DNA of 64,000 nt from Kryptolebias marmoratus (GCF_001649575.2 NC_051453.1:14979886-15043885), one strand, 5' to 3'. Shown: positions 45,081 through 57,964, counted from the stretch's first letter. A program made the numbers and translations. Notes: a model not told the origin generated them from the letters alone.

Positions 45081-47242
45081 TTAAAAAAAAGCCTTTGTTT
45101 TTTGCCTTTGTTTGACCAGCTATTTTAGGACCTTTGAACGTTTCTCTCTCACACAAGGTTTTAACTATTTTTAGCATCATCTAGTGCTTCCTGTCCTTTC
45201 TTACTGGAGGAACACTGCTTAACCCCGTTTTCTATTTCTGTTGTGTTGCCTGCATCTGTTCCTCAGATCTGCACGAGGAAATTAAAAGGGAGGATGATGG
45301 TTGCAGTGTGCATGTGTCTGTGTGTGTAAGAGGGAGTTCGGAAGAGGGAGTGAGAGACAGCAGGACAGAAAACGAGGGAGGAGAAGAGACAGGCGGAGTG
45401 TTTTCCATCTGTTTTTTTGGCTGGATGTAGTCTTTTTGTTTGAGGCGAACATGCCGAGCAGCATGTTTTGCATTTAAATCTGGTTGTCTCACCATCTGGG
45501 TTATTACCTATTACTGAACATTTTCTTTGTCCCTGTTTATACTGTATATTGGTGTTAGCTGTGTTTATACACTCATGTTTGATTTAACAGCACACGTATA
45601 TGTGTAGTTCTCTGTTGTTTTTGCAGAAACACGGTCTGGTGGCTGCTCATTGAATTAAAATTACAGCATTGTAGTTGTAAAAGGTACAAATTTTCTGATA
45701 TGGGTCATTTTAAACCCTTTAAAAGGCAAGAAAATACCAAGTATTAGTGTGTCACTAAAAATTAACTTGTCAAAGAGTACTCACTTGACTTAAGATTACA
45801 ATTCTATTTCATTTTTCAGATAACCAGGTGACCTTTAAATAAAACACAGATGAGTTACGTGACTTGTTTTGATACATGATATCTATTCATGGGTGTTTCT
45901 TTGTGTTATCTAATAAAAAATCCAAAAGTAAAGCAGTGTGAAATCCATAACGTAGCTTTTGCTCAAAGTGGCAAAATGTTTGAAGTTTTTTTTTTTTTTT
46001 ATACGACAAAAGAAAATCCCTTCTTTATTTTCCTTAATTGAGAATATTTTCTAAATTTTCTCTAGCCTGAAGTTATTCTGACTACTGTCTGCTACATGGA
46101 TACTTTGGCATTGATCTAACTATTGACAGGAAAGACTGAGCAGTCAATGTCTCACTTGTCTATGTTTTGGTGGACATTTATACATGAAGCACCGGTCAGT
46201 TTTGAGATTTTTAAGGTGCTCCATTTTGTGCTTCAACACCATAAATAAGGCAAAAAAGTATATATCTTTCTACTATACATATAACTAAATATCTTTTAGT
46301 AGAGTCATCTGTATTTTTTACTTTTAAGTATCCCTTTTCAAGTACCTGAGATTTATATTTGGCACCAAAGTAGTGTAAGTATAAATGACTCAAAATAAGT
46401 CAGCAGTATTCATGCTTTGAAGAAACAAATATGACACTGGTACAAATAAATGCCTCATTCAGAAGTTACACAATAAGCCTTTTGACTTTGTCACTGTGTT
46501 TGTTTGCATATTTTTCTTTTCATTTGAATGAGATTTATTGAAAACAAAGCTAAATATCAACTGACTTGGCTTTGCATCTTGTTCATTTCCTTTATTTATA
46601 CAAGTTAGTCTCATTGAGACACAAATGTCTCATTTGTTTATCAAGGAAATGTCCAAATGTAATGAAGATCATGAGATTTTTCAGTTACAAAAAGCATTAA
46701 AATCAAAGTAGTTTTTTTTTTATTTTTTTTTTAAATCTTTTTCTGTGCCACCAAAGAAAATGTTTACATGGTTTTCACATTTTTATTGCCACATTTCCCT
46801 TTCTCACTGTGCACATCAAATAAAACTGAAAATCGACTGATGTCTTCTCATAATTATCCTTATATTCCAATTGTGTCTCATTCACTCATACCTTAAATTT
46901 GCATAGTCAAAGCAGTGATCATTTACATAATGGTATAGTTGCAATTCATTTTTTATTCCTTTACCCTGCTTAAGGCACAGCAGCTCCAGACTGTGTCTGT
47001 GGGGAACGATATGGGGGATAAAATAAGGAAATCATGCAGGGGAGGAGGTGCTCAGTAGCTGATGCATAGCTCTCTGGTGGCAATGTGATTTTACTGTCAT
47101 TGGCTGAAGAAAGGTCACTGCAAAGGCGCATTGAAATGGGGGGGAATAAATAGGCAAGCATACTGCAGTGCATAGGGAGAGTGGGCTCACCAATGAAGTC
47201 CCAATCTATTCCCCTCACGCTCCCTGTTCACTCCCATTACAG
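45081..47242. other. Intergenic, AT-rich, nothing recognised
   Basis: AT-rich unique DNA with T runs near 45987-46002 and 46711-46731. No gene is recognised. Confidence 0.45.
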
Positions 47243-47402
47243 ACCTCATCAGCATCAAATCCCCACTAGCAGCAGCCGCAGCACGCCCTCCCCCACATAC
47301 AGTAACACCAACTCACATACATCTGCAGGCCTTGCAGAAATGAGGCTGTTTGTTAATTTTTTTTTTGTTTATGTGAATGTACGCACTGTATATTTGTGCT
47401 GA
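47243..47402 (+). CDS. Very weak candidate terminal exon, unknown protein
   Basis: An acceptor-like TCACTCCCATTACAG ends at 47242. One frame is open for 53 codons to TGA at 47400-47402. Its first part is Ser/Thr/Pro-rich (IPTSSSRSTPSPTYSNTNSH) and its last part looks like translated UTR (FVNFFFVYVNV). The sequence after the stop, with ATTTATTTATTTG at about 47420-47432, looks like vertebrate 3' UTR. I recognise no protein. The alternative is unique non-coding DNA with a chance open frame. Confidence 0.12.
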
Positions 47403-47587
47403 TGTTTATTTCTGGATATTATTTATTTATTTGTTTATTCATGCCACGTTTTAGCTGCTGCGTTCTATATGGATTGTTTCTGGTGAATTGTATTGTATAT
47501 TAATCTATGTTGTCAAATGCCATCTGTTCCGATGGTCTTCAGTTCTAAGCAATGATTCGAGCTGACAAAGACTTATCTCCTAAATGC

Positions 47588-47672
<85 letters not shown>
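47588..47672. repeat. Compound microsatellite A16-(AT)13-(GT)22
   Basis: A poly-A run (47588-47603) leads directly into an AT run (to 47628) and then a GT run (47629-47672). Poly-A grading into dinucleotides often marks the decayed tail of a retroposed sequence, but no matching retrocopy was recognised upstream. Confidence 0.95.
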
Positions 47673-47676
<4 letters not shown>

Positions 47677-50600
47677 ATAAGATCTAGCTTGAGTATTATT
47701 GTTTATTCAAACACTATAGCTTAATGTGATGAAGTCTGTCGGAGATTTCTGGATGGGAGGCAGATGATAAACTCCCAGTGAAGAAGGTGCAGACAGCTAA
47801 AAGTTTGCATTTAAAACTTTGACCTGATAGTTGTGTTATAGCACACGAAAACAACTTGATATATCACCCATCCCTATTTTGCTTTCTGGTGATTCCCAGC
47901 TGCAGGTTATAATTTTATTAACCACTGTATGACAGCTCTCTCTGTCCCGTCCTTCTGTCCTCTCTGCCTCCCCCATTCGTCTCACCTTAACGTCCTTCCG
48001 CCTGAGGCAGTGGACCGCTACATCCAAACAGACACAACAGTATCTCCACTGCCACCACCTTGAAGTCCTACACCCTCTGCGTCCTCCTCAGCTCAGCTCG
48101 ACTAACATGACAGGTCGGGCAGATGATGATAAATGTTGAGGAGGAAAAGCAATTACTGGATCAGTTAGGTGTAGTGGGGAGCAATCGGGGCACTCATTAT
48201 CAACAGACCAACAGTAGAGTTTAGGGACTACACAAACACAGAAAACACACAAACACACTCTTCTCTAGACCTAATGCATAGCAACTGTTATGGCAAAGTA
48301 TTAATCTGTTTCAGTTTTTTTTTTTTATAACTTTAGGTGAACTGAACCAGTGCACATAAAATTAACGTTGAACACACAAATATTCTAAACAAATAATAAA
48401 CACCTACCAATAAAAAGAGATCAGAGGTGGCAAGCAGATGACAACAACACTTATGGATGCACAGTATGAATAGGTTAATATCAGTGAGGCAGTAATGTGC
48501 CGTGGATTTGTTGATTTGAGCTATACAGTTGTCTGACATGCCATCTGCACACCCGTCAAAGCCGAGAATGGTGCATGTATAGAATGTAAGCCAAGGAGGA
48601 TAAGGCAACCCTGCTGATTGACAGTCACACTGAGGTTGTCATAGGGACAGCTGCAGTCTTCACTGTCCCCTGAGGAGGATGGAGAATCACTAATAATAAA
48701 GGAGCGAGACATCCACATAGAGAGGGAAAAAAAATTAGGATATGCTATGTGTTCACCCCGCAAATGCACACAGATAAATGCGCGCTCTTTCTTGCAGGCT
48801 AAAGCAGAAGCAGTTTCCTGGGCTCTGTGAGCGGTGGGTGGTGAGATCGCAGGTCAGGCCCACGCAACCCCCCCTACTTTAAGCCATACAGTGTGCAGCC
48901 TACACCAGCTACACACTGGTCTGAATGGCAAACAGAAGAAACAGTTGCTTTTGCATGCACACACACAAAGGAAATAACACACACACACAGATGCAGAAAC
49001 AAAGTTGTTGCATGGACACATTTTTCCACATTGCTGCCCCCCTCTCAGTTAGAAACATGATAATTTAATCTTGATTACCTCAGCTGATGTCAGATTAAAC
49101 TCTTTGGGATCTATGTGCAAAAAGTTGAACCTGCAAATTTTAGAAAGTCACTTGAAGATGTAGTGGCAGTATGTTAACTTGTGTTTTAAATTGTAATCAA
49201 GTCAATTTAAAAAAAAACAACTTTCATTTTTCTCTGACAGAATGACACACCAAAAGTCCACAGGTCGTAATTGTGGGTTTGCTTTCTCACCACGCACTGT
49301 AAACGTGTGATTACAAAAAACATCTCGATTCTGTTGGACATCTAATCACTGGTTGTATTGCGGTTCACCCTGATATCACTTTCCCTAATCTTAACTGTTA
49401 GAGGAGGTGTGTGTTTGACTTTGATAATGGGTTTGTTTGGGCATTTCGTCTCATGTCTGACCGCATTTGGACCGGACAGGATGTTCTAAACAAGTTCATG
49501 CTTGAGGGCCACTGGGAAAGGATGATGCACTGCCACTGTAGGTGGCAAGAGATTCACAAAGTCTGAAAAGTGTGTTTACATGCCTTTATTTGTATGAGTG
49601 TGTGCATGTGTGTGTGTATGTATGTGTCAGAGCCACAGTGAATGTTTGTGTATATGGGTGAGTGGGGGTGGTAGGGCTATAATCTGCTCCAAACTGCTTG
49701 CGGGCAGAGGCGAGGTGGGCGAGACAGTGATACAGAGAGAAAGCAAGCGAAGGATGGAGTTTGGGAGGGGGGGCTGTAAAGAGGCAAAAAACACAGAAAG
49801 AGGAAAAGAACAAGAGGACGGAAGGTGAAATGAGTGAGGAGTGGATTCATATGGCTTACTGATGCTTTACGCTTACTGTACCCACTGTCCTCTCTCCTCT
49901 CCCACCCATTGTCATGCCTGGCTCTGTGGGCGCCAGCAAGGCAGCTAATTCCTGTGACATTTACGCTGCTTTTTCAGTCCTCAAAGTGACGCAAGCCTGG
50001 CTGCAGTCGGTGTTAGCGCCCACAATGGTCTCAGGTGGATGAGACATGGTAGATGGAGAAGAGTGGACAATGGGCAGCCCAACTCCAACTGGGGTAAATA
50101 GGGAGATCCTTAGTAACACTCTCAGAGCCAAGGAAGTGAGTATTATGTTATCTTATACAGTAAGTCTTTCATAAAATAGGATTAGTGTGGGTGGAAGAAG
50201 GAGAGATGGAACAGAGGAAAACAAGAAGTGTGAAAGAAAAAGATGGAGAGGAAGAGGGGGAGGAAGGAAGAAATGGGGACTAGATAGTGGAAACCATTAA
50301 CATTTTTTTTACTTCTTGAGAAACACACTTGAGTTTAAATAAGACTTCAACTAGATTTCATCAGTTCATTTTGAATAATCTAGAAGAACTCTTTTAAAAG
50401 CTGCCTGATGTTCAACTCACACACAGATTGTGTTGTCTTAGTGTAACCTTTAAAGTTCTGCAAATCACCTTCAACAATTTTAACCGAAATACATCTGATC
50501 AAAGTTAAGAAATACTGTACAATGCAAATGCTATTCTGGTAATCCAGTCCAATATTTAATGAGAGCTGCAAACCATACCTAATTATTTAGGACTTTGGAG

Positions 50601-51469
50601 ACCCGAGTGGAACAACTTGAAGAATTTTTATTCACCTCAGCTCAACTTCAACATTAGACACAAAATTGTTGATAGTTCACAATTCCTTCACATGACATCT
50701 GTTTTTATTCAGCTTGTCTTTGCTTGCTTTAGGAACCGAAACTGCTTTGTTTTAAGGATTAAAATGTTGCCTTTACCACATAAAAAACCACAAAAAAAAA
50801 CCCACCAAAACAAAACTAGAATCTAAAGGTTTGAAAGACAGGAAAAAGTTATGATTTAGTTTGAATTACAGGAATCAGAATGGTACACTTTCACAACTGA
50901 ATTTGTTTTTAAGTCTTCCCACTAGAGGTGTAAAGATTCATAAATGAGAATGATGATGTGAAACATCCAAACTGGATCAGGATGGCCACAAGATTTCTAT
51001 GTTGACGCAAGAGTTAAAGCATGTGGGTCGGCTGCATTGTCAAACTGACATACTGCTGTTGGTGCACAAAGTAAGCACACACTGCACTTCATTTAATACT
51101 CCATATCAAATGGTGCACGCATGTGCCGCTCATTTTTTTTCACTTAAAGACACACATCCACCCACCAGTGTTGTTTTCAAGGTTAAAATTGAAATGTCAT
51201 TGGTGATGTAGTTTACAGTACATCATAAAATCTAAAATCTAGAGACTCTGGATTATATAAGAAGTCCATAAATGCACACAGTGAGAAAAAAATGCAGAAT
51301 TCGTAGATGCTAAAAACAACCAATAACTACTTTTAAGATGAAAATACAAAGATAATCAAGACTTTTTCATACATATGTCCAACTGAATCACCCAAAATTA
51401 TTTTGAACAAGGATGTATTACCACTAAATTGTCATGTTTTTAAAGGCAGAAATCAGTCTTGGCATCTTT
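47673..51469. other. Intergenic, no gene recognised
   Basis: The stretches 47930-48200, 48530-48760 and 49880-50110 are more complex than their surroundings and CNE-like. The second has a coding-like minus-strand frame that I could not support as an exon. The stretch 50190-50275 is purine-rich. Nothing else is recognised. Confidence 0.4.
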
Positions 51470-51650
51470 CTGTTTCAGTTTGACAAGAAATGGCTGTAAC
51501 TCAGTCAGTTTTACAGATATTGAGCTAAAACTTGGTGTGGTAGTAGCAGCCAGTCCTCTCCAACTCATACTACAAGCATTGTCAGATCACATCAGATTCC
51601 TGTTTAAAACTTTGCCATGCAAGGGGGAGCGATGTGCATTCTGTTAAGCG
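51470..51650 (+). repeat. Copy 7 of the two-module repeat family (3' half plus tail)
   Basis: TGGCTGTAACTCAGTCAGTTTTACAGATATTGAGC followed by AAAACTTGGTGTGGTAGTAGCAGCC and a tail ending GGGGGAGCGATGTGCATTC, which matches the GGGGGCAGGCAACATGCATTC end of the copy at 37360. The left half of the module is missing. Confidence 0.75.
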
Positions 51651-52559
51651 TTGCCAGTTTCTTTTGTTCAAATAGATTCAGACTCACTGTTAAGTTTCAA
51701 AGAAAAAAAATATGTCATAGACCCATATCAATGATACTCTGTTTTTTGTTTGGTGTAACAGTGCATAATTTGTCTCTGGACTTTCATTTGCCATGTATCT
51801 TGCAGAGTCCCGGCAATGTGAGTGAACTCTTCGCTTCCATTTTTTTTATTTTTTCCATCTCTGCATTTTTTTTCTGTGTTGCAGAGAGTGATCTAATTGT
51901 CAGGCTTCTCACAAAAACTAAGGGAACAAACTTCAAGAACTTCACAGACCCAGTGATCTGTACATTACATAACTCTATGATATGTACTTCATATTGGAGC
52001 AATGCACAATCAGAACTGACACCAAACTCAACATGTGAAGCAGGCAATTTAATGAAGAGTCTGCACTGAAAAAGACTGCTTTGACAAACAAGAGGTATAT
52101 CCTCAGCAGCAGTCACTCCTGTCATTCCTGAATTGCCTTTGCAAATGACTCTAAAAAGAATGCAAATATATCTTTGTGGGTTTTAACACTTCGAGCTTCG
52201 ACATGCAAATAGTACATTGAATCCATTCTGCTGCAAAGAGTTGATTTGTTGACTCCTCCAGCCAATGTTGGTACACTGACTTTTAATCTTTTTATGTATA
52301 TAAATATATATACTGTATATATTTCAGAAGCCGAGCACCAGTGGTACTTGTAAGATGCTGAAATTGCACACTGGTTCTTCTATTTTTTGTTAATGCTTCT
52401 CTCACACTGTTCCCTCTGCATGGCCTTGAATTCACAAAGCAGGAAAACAAGTGCCATTGCTGACCTGGCCACTGACCACTCTGAAAAAATTATTTCCTTA
52501 TTTGCCTTTTTTCTCTTTTCCTGATGTCATATGTTTGTTGCTGTAAAGGCGCAAGTTCA
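51651..52559. other. Intergenic, nothing recognised
   Basis: AT-rich unique sequence. An open frame runs to 52069 but shows no domain. A short AT-rich palindromic stretch (TATATAAATATATATACTG) lies near 52297-52315. Confidence 0.4.
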
Positions 52560-53440
52560 AACCAAGTTCACAGCTGGAATGGAAAAGATCTGCAGGGCGT
52601 TATCTTGGGTGGTATGATGGGAGTGGCAGTGACCATTTACAGATAAAACTGTGAGATTATGGGTGTGAGGCTGATTTGATTACTCCTTTATCATTAAGAA
52701 ATAATGACAGCTGCCTTTAGGGAACCCGATAGAGAACAAATCATTTATTGAAATTGGTTGTTTAATTTTGTTAATGTAAGATAATGCCCATGTTATGTCT
52801 AATACTTTGTTTCTTCCTGCTCACCCATCACATAACAGTCACTGAACATGTGCAAGCAAACATGGTCCTGACATCAAATGAGTGAAGACTGTAGACAATG
52901 TCATTATGATTGAGTTGCAGTTGTTAACACCCTCCATGCAGCCTCCAGTGCTCACCGGTTCTGATCAAAATAATATTGACAGCTGAATAAATTTTCTGCA
53001 TGAAATCCTCTCGGCTCAAGACAGCTCACCCCTTCCTCCCCTCACACCTTTATGACCAACTGAAGTGCTAAATAATTACATTAGTTTCCAGAGGCTAATT
53101 CTGAGCATGCGCAATATTTCTGCTCCCATTTCACCATGGCTGTTCTCAGACGTTAGTATTTTTAATTCTGTAAAATGAAAATGAGCCACCACAGGTTAGA
53201 GTGATGTAGCACAGGGCGATAATCAAAGTGGCGTAGTGCGGAGTACCTGCAGGGTTAATGATGCTATGGGAGATGTCTGTCATCAGCAGATATTAAGATC
53301 TGTAATTATCTTGGTGGCTCACATGAAAAACTGTCACAGCAGCCATATTGATGAGTATTTGCAAACTCTCAGAAGCACCTCTAATGTCTTATAACCTGGT
53401 AAATATGGAACAATTATTTCATATTCTCTCTAATAATTGA
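52560..53440. promoter_or_regulatory. Strong candidate conserved non-coding element / enhancer
   Basis: This is the longest uninterrupted stretch in the window with classic CNE texture: high complexity, no repeats, balanced composition and many homeodomain or cofactor cores. Examples are CTTTATCATTAAG, AATAATGACAGCTGCC, AATATTGACAGCTG (MEIS-type TGACAG, twice next to an E-box CAGCTG), CTAAATAATTACATTAG, GCTAATTCTGAGC and CTGTAATTATC. No frame is open for long. It is bounded on the right by AT-rich DNA and a MITE. Conservation is inferred from sequence character and was not measured. Confidence 0.4.
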
Positions 53441-53692
53441 CGAGGCAAAAAAGAATTAGCAATAACACAATTATTGCAATTCAACTTTTTCCGTAAATGT
53501 TAAAATGTATTATTTGATCTCTTTTTGGGGAAATGATATGCAAACAAACATGCATAGAACTGGAAAGAGAGTCACATACCAAAATTGCACAAAAGAACAC
53601 TTACAGTTCAGAGTGAAAAGGCAACTGCTGAGCTGACAAGCATAAAGTTTGCATCTGAGACAGGTTAAACACACTTTAATTATAGCTATACT

Positions 53693-54443
53693 TTAAAGGG
53701 ATAGTCTGTTCATTTTTGAAGTGGTGTTTTGTCAAATAGTTTTCAGAATAGTTTGGACCTTACCAGCTGTGACATCAGTCAAAGAGCGTGGAATATAGAG
53801 AAAAGCACAGAAGTCTTTGTCCTCATTAGGTTAATTGCTAGAAGGGCCTTTTTTCTGTATATCGACTTTAAAAATACTAAACTACATTAGCTACTAAACC
53901 TGTACACTTTTGCAGGACACAATTTGTTTAGTTTGTTACTGGTTTCTCAGCCGAACCGTTTGTCTGCTCCTAGCATAGTCTGTGTATTTGCCAACGATGC
54001 TGAGAGGTTGCTGAATGTATTTGTCTGCATGATCAGCACGTCTAGTCAGTTCAAAAGTTTACTCAACTCCCAGTAGACTGATACATTCAGCGGCCTCTCA
54101 GCACCATTGGTAGTAACACGGATGTTGTTCGGTTGAGAAAACAGCAGTAAACTAAACAAACAGTGTCATTCAAAAGTGTGAAGGTTTAATATTAGCTAAG
54201 GTAATGTTTGATTTTTTTTTACACTGGTATGTTATTTGAGAACAAAATAATTATAATGTTTAAAATAAAAACAATATGAAATTGGCCCTAGTTTGGCAAG
54301 TCATTAGCCTAGTGCGGACAAAGACTTTTGCCCGTGTACCTATTCTTCATGCTCTATGACTGACAACACAGCTGATAAGGTACTAACTACTGATAACTGT
54401 TTTACATAACATCACTTCATAAATAACCAACCTATCCCTTTAA
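53693..54443. mobile_element. TTAA-flanked MITE (Angel-like), 751 bp
   Basis: TTAA flanks both ends (53693-53696 and 54440-54443). The start TTAAAGGGATAGTCTG and the end CCTATCCCTTTAA form a short terminal inverted repeat. The internal GTTCATTTTTGAAGTGGTG, TTTGTTTAGTTTGTTA and CAACACAGCTGATAAGGTACTAA are shared with the 439-bp element at 8075-8513, so both belong to one family. This copy carries about 310 bp of extra internal sequence. No transposase ORF is present. Confidence 0.75.
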
Positions 54444-56305
54444 TTTATAGTTCTCATCATGAAATAAAATTTAAACCAATTATATGAATGTAAAGCCAAA
54501 AACGTAAAAAACTACAAAAATGTGTATACAAATATTTATTGAATTATTCTGTAAAGAAAACAATTTAAAAAGAAAAAGTTTTAATTTGAAGTTGGAGTTT
54601 AAACAGGATGTTGCTCCAGTAATTAAACTCAGTTCTACTCCTTCCTCTTACTCTTTAGCCCCATTCCTACATTTTACATGTTTGAGCCTGAGAAGGAAGG
54701 GTGTCGCAATCCTTTTAGTGGTATATATAGCAAAGCACACCTGGAAATGAAGGAACTGCTGTTGCAAAAAAGAAAGAAGAAAGAAAAAAAACAGCCACAA
54801 ATGTAAGTATTTTCAGTTATATATATATATATTGTCTGTATTGTCTAATGTCTAGTTTAGTGTATTTCCAAAGTATTAGATTTGTTTTTGCTGTTTTATT
54901 CCTAAAAAGCATAAAAAAATAACAGTTATTTTATGACAAAGTTTGTTGAAGAGCAAATTACTAGTTTTCAAACACATATAAACACATATTGTTGTTGCAT
55001 TTGTTTATATAAAAGAACTAGCAAAAATTGATGATGTATTGGTTTCTTAAAGGAGTATCTTGCTCGTTGTAGAAGATTTTAACAATCACCCTTTTGTCAC
55101 TTAAAACTACAGGGTACTAAGGGGCAGGGGTAACACTAAGAAATAAGATTTCGCCTTGGTCTGACATTCTAATTATTTTGTTCTTATAGACTTATAGAGC
55201 TTATAGAGCTTTTATGTCAGTTTAAAACTTACACCATGAGCCTCAGTCACTGTTGACTCTTTAAAACTTGTAAATCTACAATGTAATTTATGACTGTTCC
55301 AGTTCTCGTATGTCTCTTAAATCACATTGCAATAACACAAATAACAAAGTATTAACGCGCTGGTTAACCTTGAACATTTATTATGACAACTTTTTTTATC
55401 TTTCCATGTTATCAGACTGCAGTACGACAGAACTGTTTGGCTGAAGTTTCCTAACACAGGCTTGTGTGTTTGTGTGGCAGAAGACGCATTGTTGTCTGGG
55501 AGCGCTGTTATGTAAGAAAGTTGGGTCTGACTGGTCTTTCCACTGCTGGAGTTTCTGCCTCCTGGTACTTGGCCCAGCCAAATGTCTGACTCCTTGTGAC
55601 TACACTCCTTTATTTTTTAAACAGTGTGTCTGCTTGTGTGCATGTGGTGAGTGTGTGGGGGGTGGCTGATCTAACAACATAAAAAAGAGCAGTTACATCA
55701 TCTTAAAACAAAAACAAAAAAAAGCCGTCTCTCAGTCTTTGCTTAAAGCCTTTCAGTAGAAAACAAGGACTCTCTGTGTGGCTCAGGATTCAAGTTTGAC
55801 GAAATGTGTTTCCCATCAAAAAAAGTGGTCACAGTTTGTTTTCTCTGTTGGGTCATTGTCACATGAAAAATGTTTTTCAAAGGCATCGCCACATATTCTG
55901 GGAAAAGTTGTCTTGTGGGAGGCCAGAATACAGTAATAAAAGGTTATTGGCTGCAGGGTTAAGGTGTCAAAGGTTGTGTAGCATCAATGCTTCCTCTTTT
56001 AAAAAAATCACAAACCTACTTACAAACACAAACAGTCACTGACACACATAAAAAACAAATGAGAAAAGTAACTTTTGATCACTATAAAAGGCCTAGCAGT
56101 TCTCGAAGTAATGCATATCGCCTGCTGCTGTTCAGTCCAGAGTTTTAAACTAAGATCACTTCATGATAAAAAAGGACAGAATTATAGCTGTTTTGTTCAA
56201 AGCTTGTAAATCATGTTCTGCACAATCTCTTGCAATATTGTGAGATCTTGCGTGATCTGTTTGAAGTACTCTATGTATTGAGCATAATGCTCAACTACTT
56301 CTTTA
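54444..56305. other. Intergenic, nothing recognised
   Basis: AT-rich unique DNA with an (AT) run at about 54820-54831 and A-rich runs. No gene or mobile element is recognised. Confidence 0.45.
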
Positions 56306-56572
56306 TCTTGGGGCTTGTCCCATGCCAGTGGTCACCACATCTGCCTCCAAGTCCAACTACCACCAGCACTCATTGGTTAAGAGCATCAGCGATGGTCACT
56401 GTTAGGTCCCTACTGATCCAGAAAGGTTGTCATATGAGCCAATAATGCAGTCGTACAATACGGAAGGGCAGTCGTAGATCTGCACATTAGTTTTGGCACA
56501 AGTTTTATGCTGGATGCTCTTCCTGACCCAGCCCTCACTGTCTGGGCTTTGGACCGGCACCAGAAGGACACA
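56306..56572 (+). repeat. Teleost dispersed repeat (GGATGCTCTTCCTGACCC type)
   Basis: TTGGGGCTTGTCCCATG at the left, and AGATCTGCACATTAGTTTTGG, CACAAGTTTTATGCTGGATGC, TCTTCCTGACCCAGCCCTC and TGGGCTTTGGACCGGCACC at the right, match a repeat common in fish genomes (ATCTGCGCTTTGATTTGGCA ... ACGCCGGATGCCCTTCCTGACGCAACCC ... GGGCTTGGGACCGGCAC). The element class is not known to me. It abuts the inverted two-module copy that follows, so the two may have inserted into each other. Confidence 0.6.
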
Positions 56573-57125
56573 GAAAGTGCTCTTACTATGGCTGATTTAT
56601 AACTCTCAACTACTACCACACCGAAATTGGTCTCAATTCCTGTTAACTTGTCTGAGTTAAAGTCATTTTTGTGTATGACTAAGGTTGATAAGCTGTGACA
56701 GCCATCTTGATTTGACTGACCCAAAAATGTAATCAGTTGTGTACAAACTGTACATCAAACGATCATTCTGAGAGTTTCACAGCCATCTGTCCAGTGGTTT
56801 GTGAGATATTTTGCCAATATATAGACAGGGCTGATGCCAATAGGTTATGCCAAAGTTTTAGGCAAAGATGTTACAAAATCTAGAGCACTTAGAGCATGTG
56901 TTGAGGATGATGCTGAGCTACTACCTTAGCCTTTTCGTGTTGGCTTAAGTCAGAGGCCATCTTGAATCACATTAGCTCCAAAAGTTAATGAGTTGTAGAT
57001 GGATGCCAACTGATTGTATCTGAAAGTTTTATTAAAATTCATCAAGTGGATCACGCTAAAGACAAATGAGCACCCACACAGGGGCAAAAACATTATTGCC
57101 TTTGCCTTTGGCGGCAGGTAATAAT
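56573..57125 (-). repeat. Copy 8 of the two-module repeat family (two modules, inverted)
   Basis: Read on the minus strand from 57125 there is a head (TTATTACCTGCCGCC, AAAGGCAAAGGCAATAATG), module 1 (TTTAGCGTGATCCACTTGATG, TTCAAGATGGCCTC) and module 2 (GGCAAAATATCTCACAAACC, landmark at 56796-56817; TCAAGATGGCTGTCACAGC; GGTGTGGTAGTAGTTGAGAG). Landmarks are about 245 bp apart. It shows the same head-module-module order as copies 5 and 6 in the opposite orientation. Confidence 0.85.
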
Positions 57126-57964
57126 AAAACCATTTCTCTCTCAAATCATCTCCAGCCAAAAAAAAAACTAACAAAAAAAACCCAACAAATTCTAACAAAC
57201 TGACACAGTCTCTGCTCAGCACATAAACTGAGGTCACAGTGTTTTCAGGAAGCAAAACCATGTTCTGAAAGTCAAATGAATTTCCCAGTTTGAAACGCTG
57301 ACATATGTTGTCTTCTCCTCACAGCTTGTCATCTAAAAGTCATGAACTAGACACTTGGAGTAGTTTTACCCCAAACTTTTTTTTCTGTCTCCATCATCTC
57401 ATCTCCACTCCCCTGGCAGCTGTGTCAACACCCACAGGCCTTAAACAAATCTTCCACGCAGCCATTGTACACCGTGCCACTCCCCTCATGCAGGAAGGCC
57501 GTGCTGACAACTCTATAAATGCTGGCAGTCAGTCCCAGAACAACATTGATTTTGTTCCAATCAATCCAGAGAGATTGCAATGCATGGCAAATGACACAGC
57601 CTTGTGCGCAACAGCATGCGCTTCAGCATTAATTGTTGCTGGGCAGACTTGGCCAAATGCTGGGCCGGTCCCGTGCAACAACAAGAAGCACACTGTCTGT
57701 TCGCTCAAACTCAGTGTGAGGCCCAGCTGTTGTTCATATGTCAACTAAACAAACTGGATTTGGCCATCAGTTTCAGTCAAAACAATTTATTCAGAGAGTA
57801 ACTCAGGATGAAAAATCAAAATACAAAAGGTTGAACTGATTACTTTCAATCTTTTTTTTTTAAGTTAAGAGATTGAAGATTGAGATAACTCTTGAGCACA
57901 TAAAAGTATAGGTACTTTTAAAAACCTGGGGAACTTTTAAAACGGTTTTAGAGAGATTGTACCT
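57126..57964. other. Intergenic, no gene recognised
   Basis: A GC-balanced stretch at about 57400-57740 stays open in one plus-strand frame but its peptide resembles nothing known. No other feature is seen. Confidence 0.4.

Noticed and set aside
47400..47603. Processed retrocopy ending in poly-A at 47588
   Set aside because: The poly-A run has no AATAAA at the right distance upstream, no parent gene is recognisable, and it grades into an AT/GT microsatellite.
48600..48740. Coding-like minus-strand segment (DSEDCSCPYDNLSVTVNQQ) after an acceptor-like TCCATCCTCCTCAG
   Set aside because: The local peptide looks protein-like, but there is no acceptable donor, no recognised family and no neighbouring exon. 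Kept only as a note for conservation testing.
49977..50092. Segment between GCTTTTTCAG and GGTAAATAG that could be an exon
   Set aside because: The donor is weak, and the open frame ends in a stop at the donor. The sequence is more easily read as a CNE.
51617..52069. Open frame of 150 codons on the plus strand
   Set aside because: It starts inside a repeat copy and has no domain or conserved motif.
57305..57748. Open frame of 147 codons on the plus strand
   Set aside because: No recognisable domain, no splice or promoter context, and a second frame overlaps. A chance frame in GC-balanced DNA.
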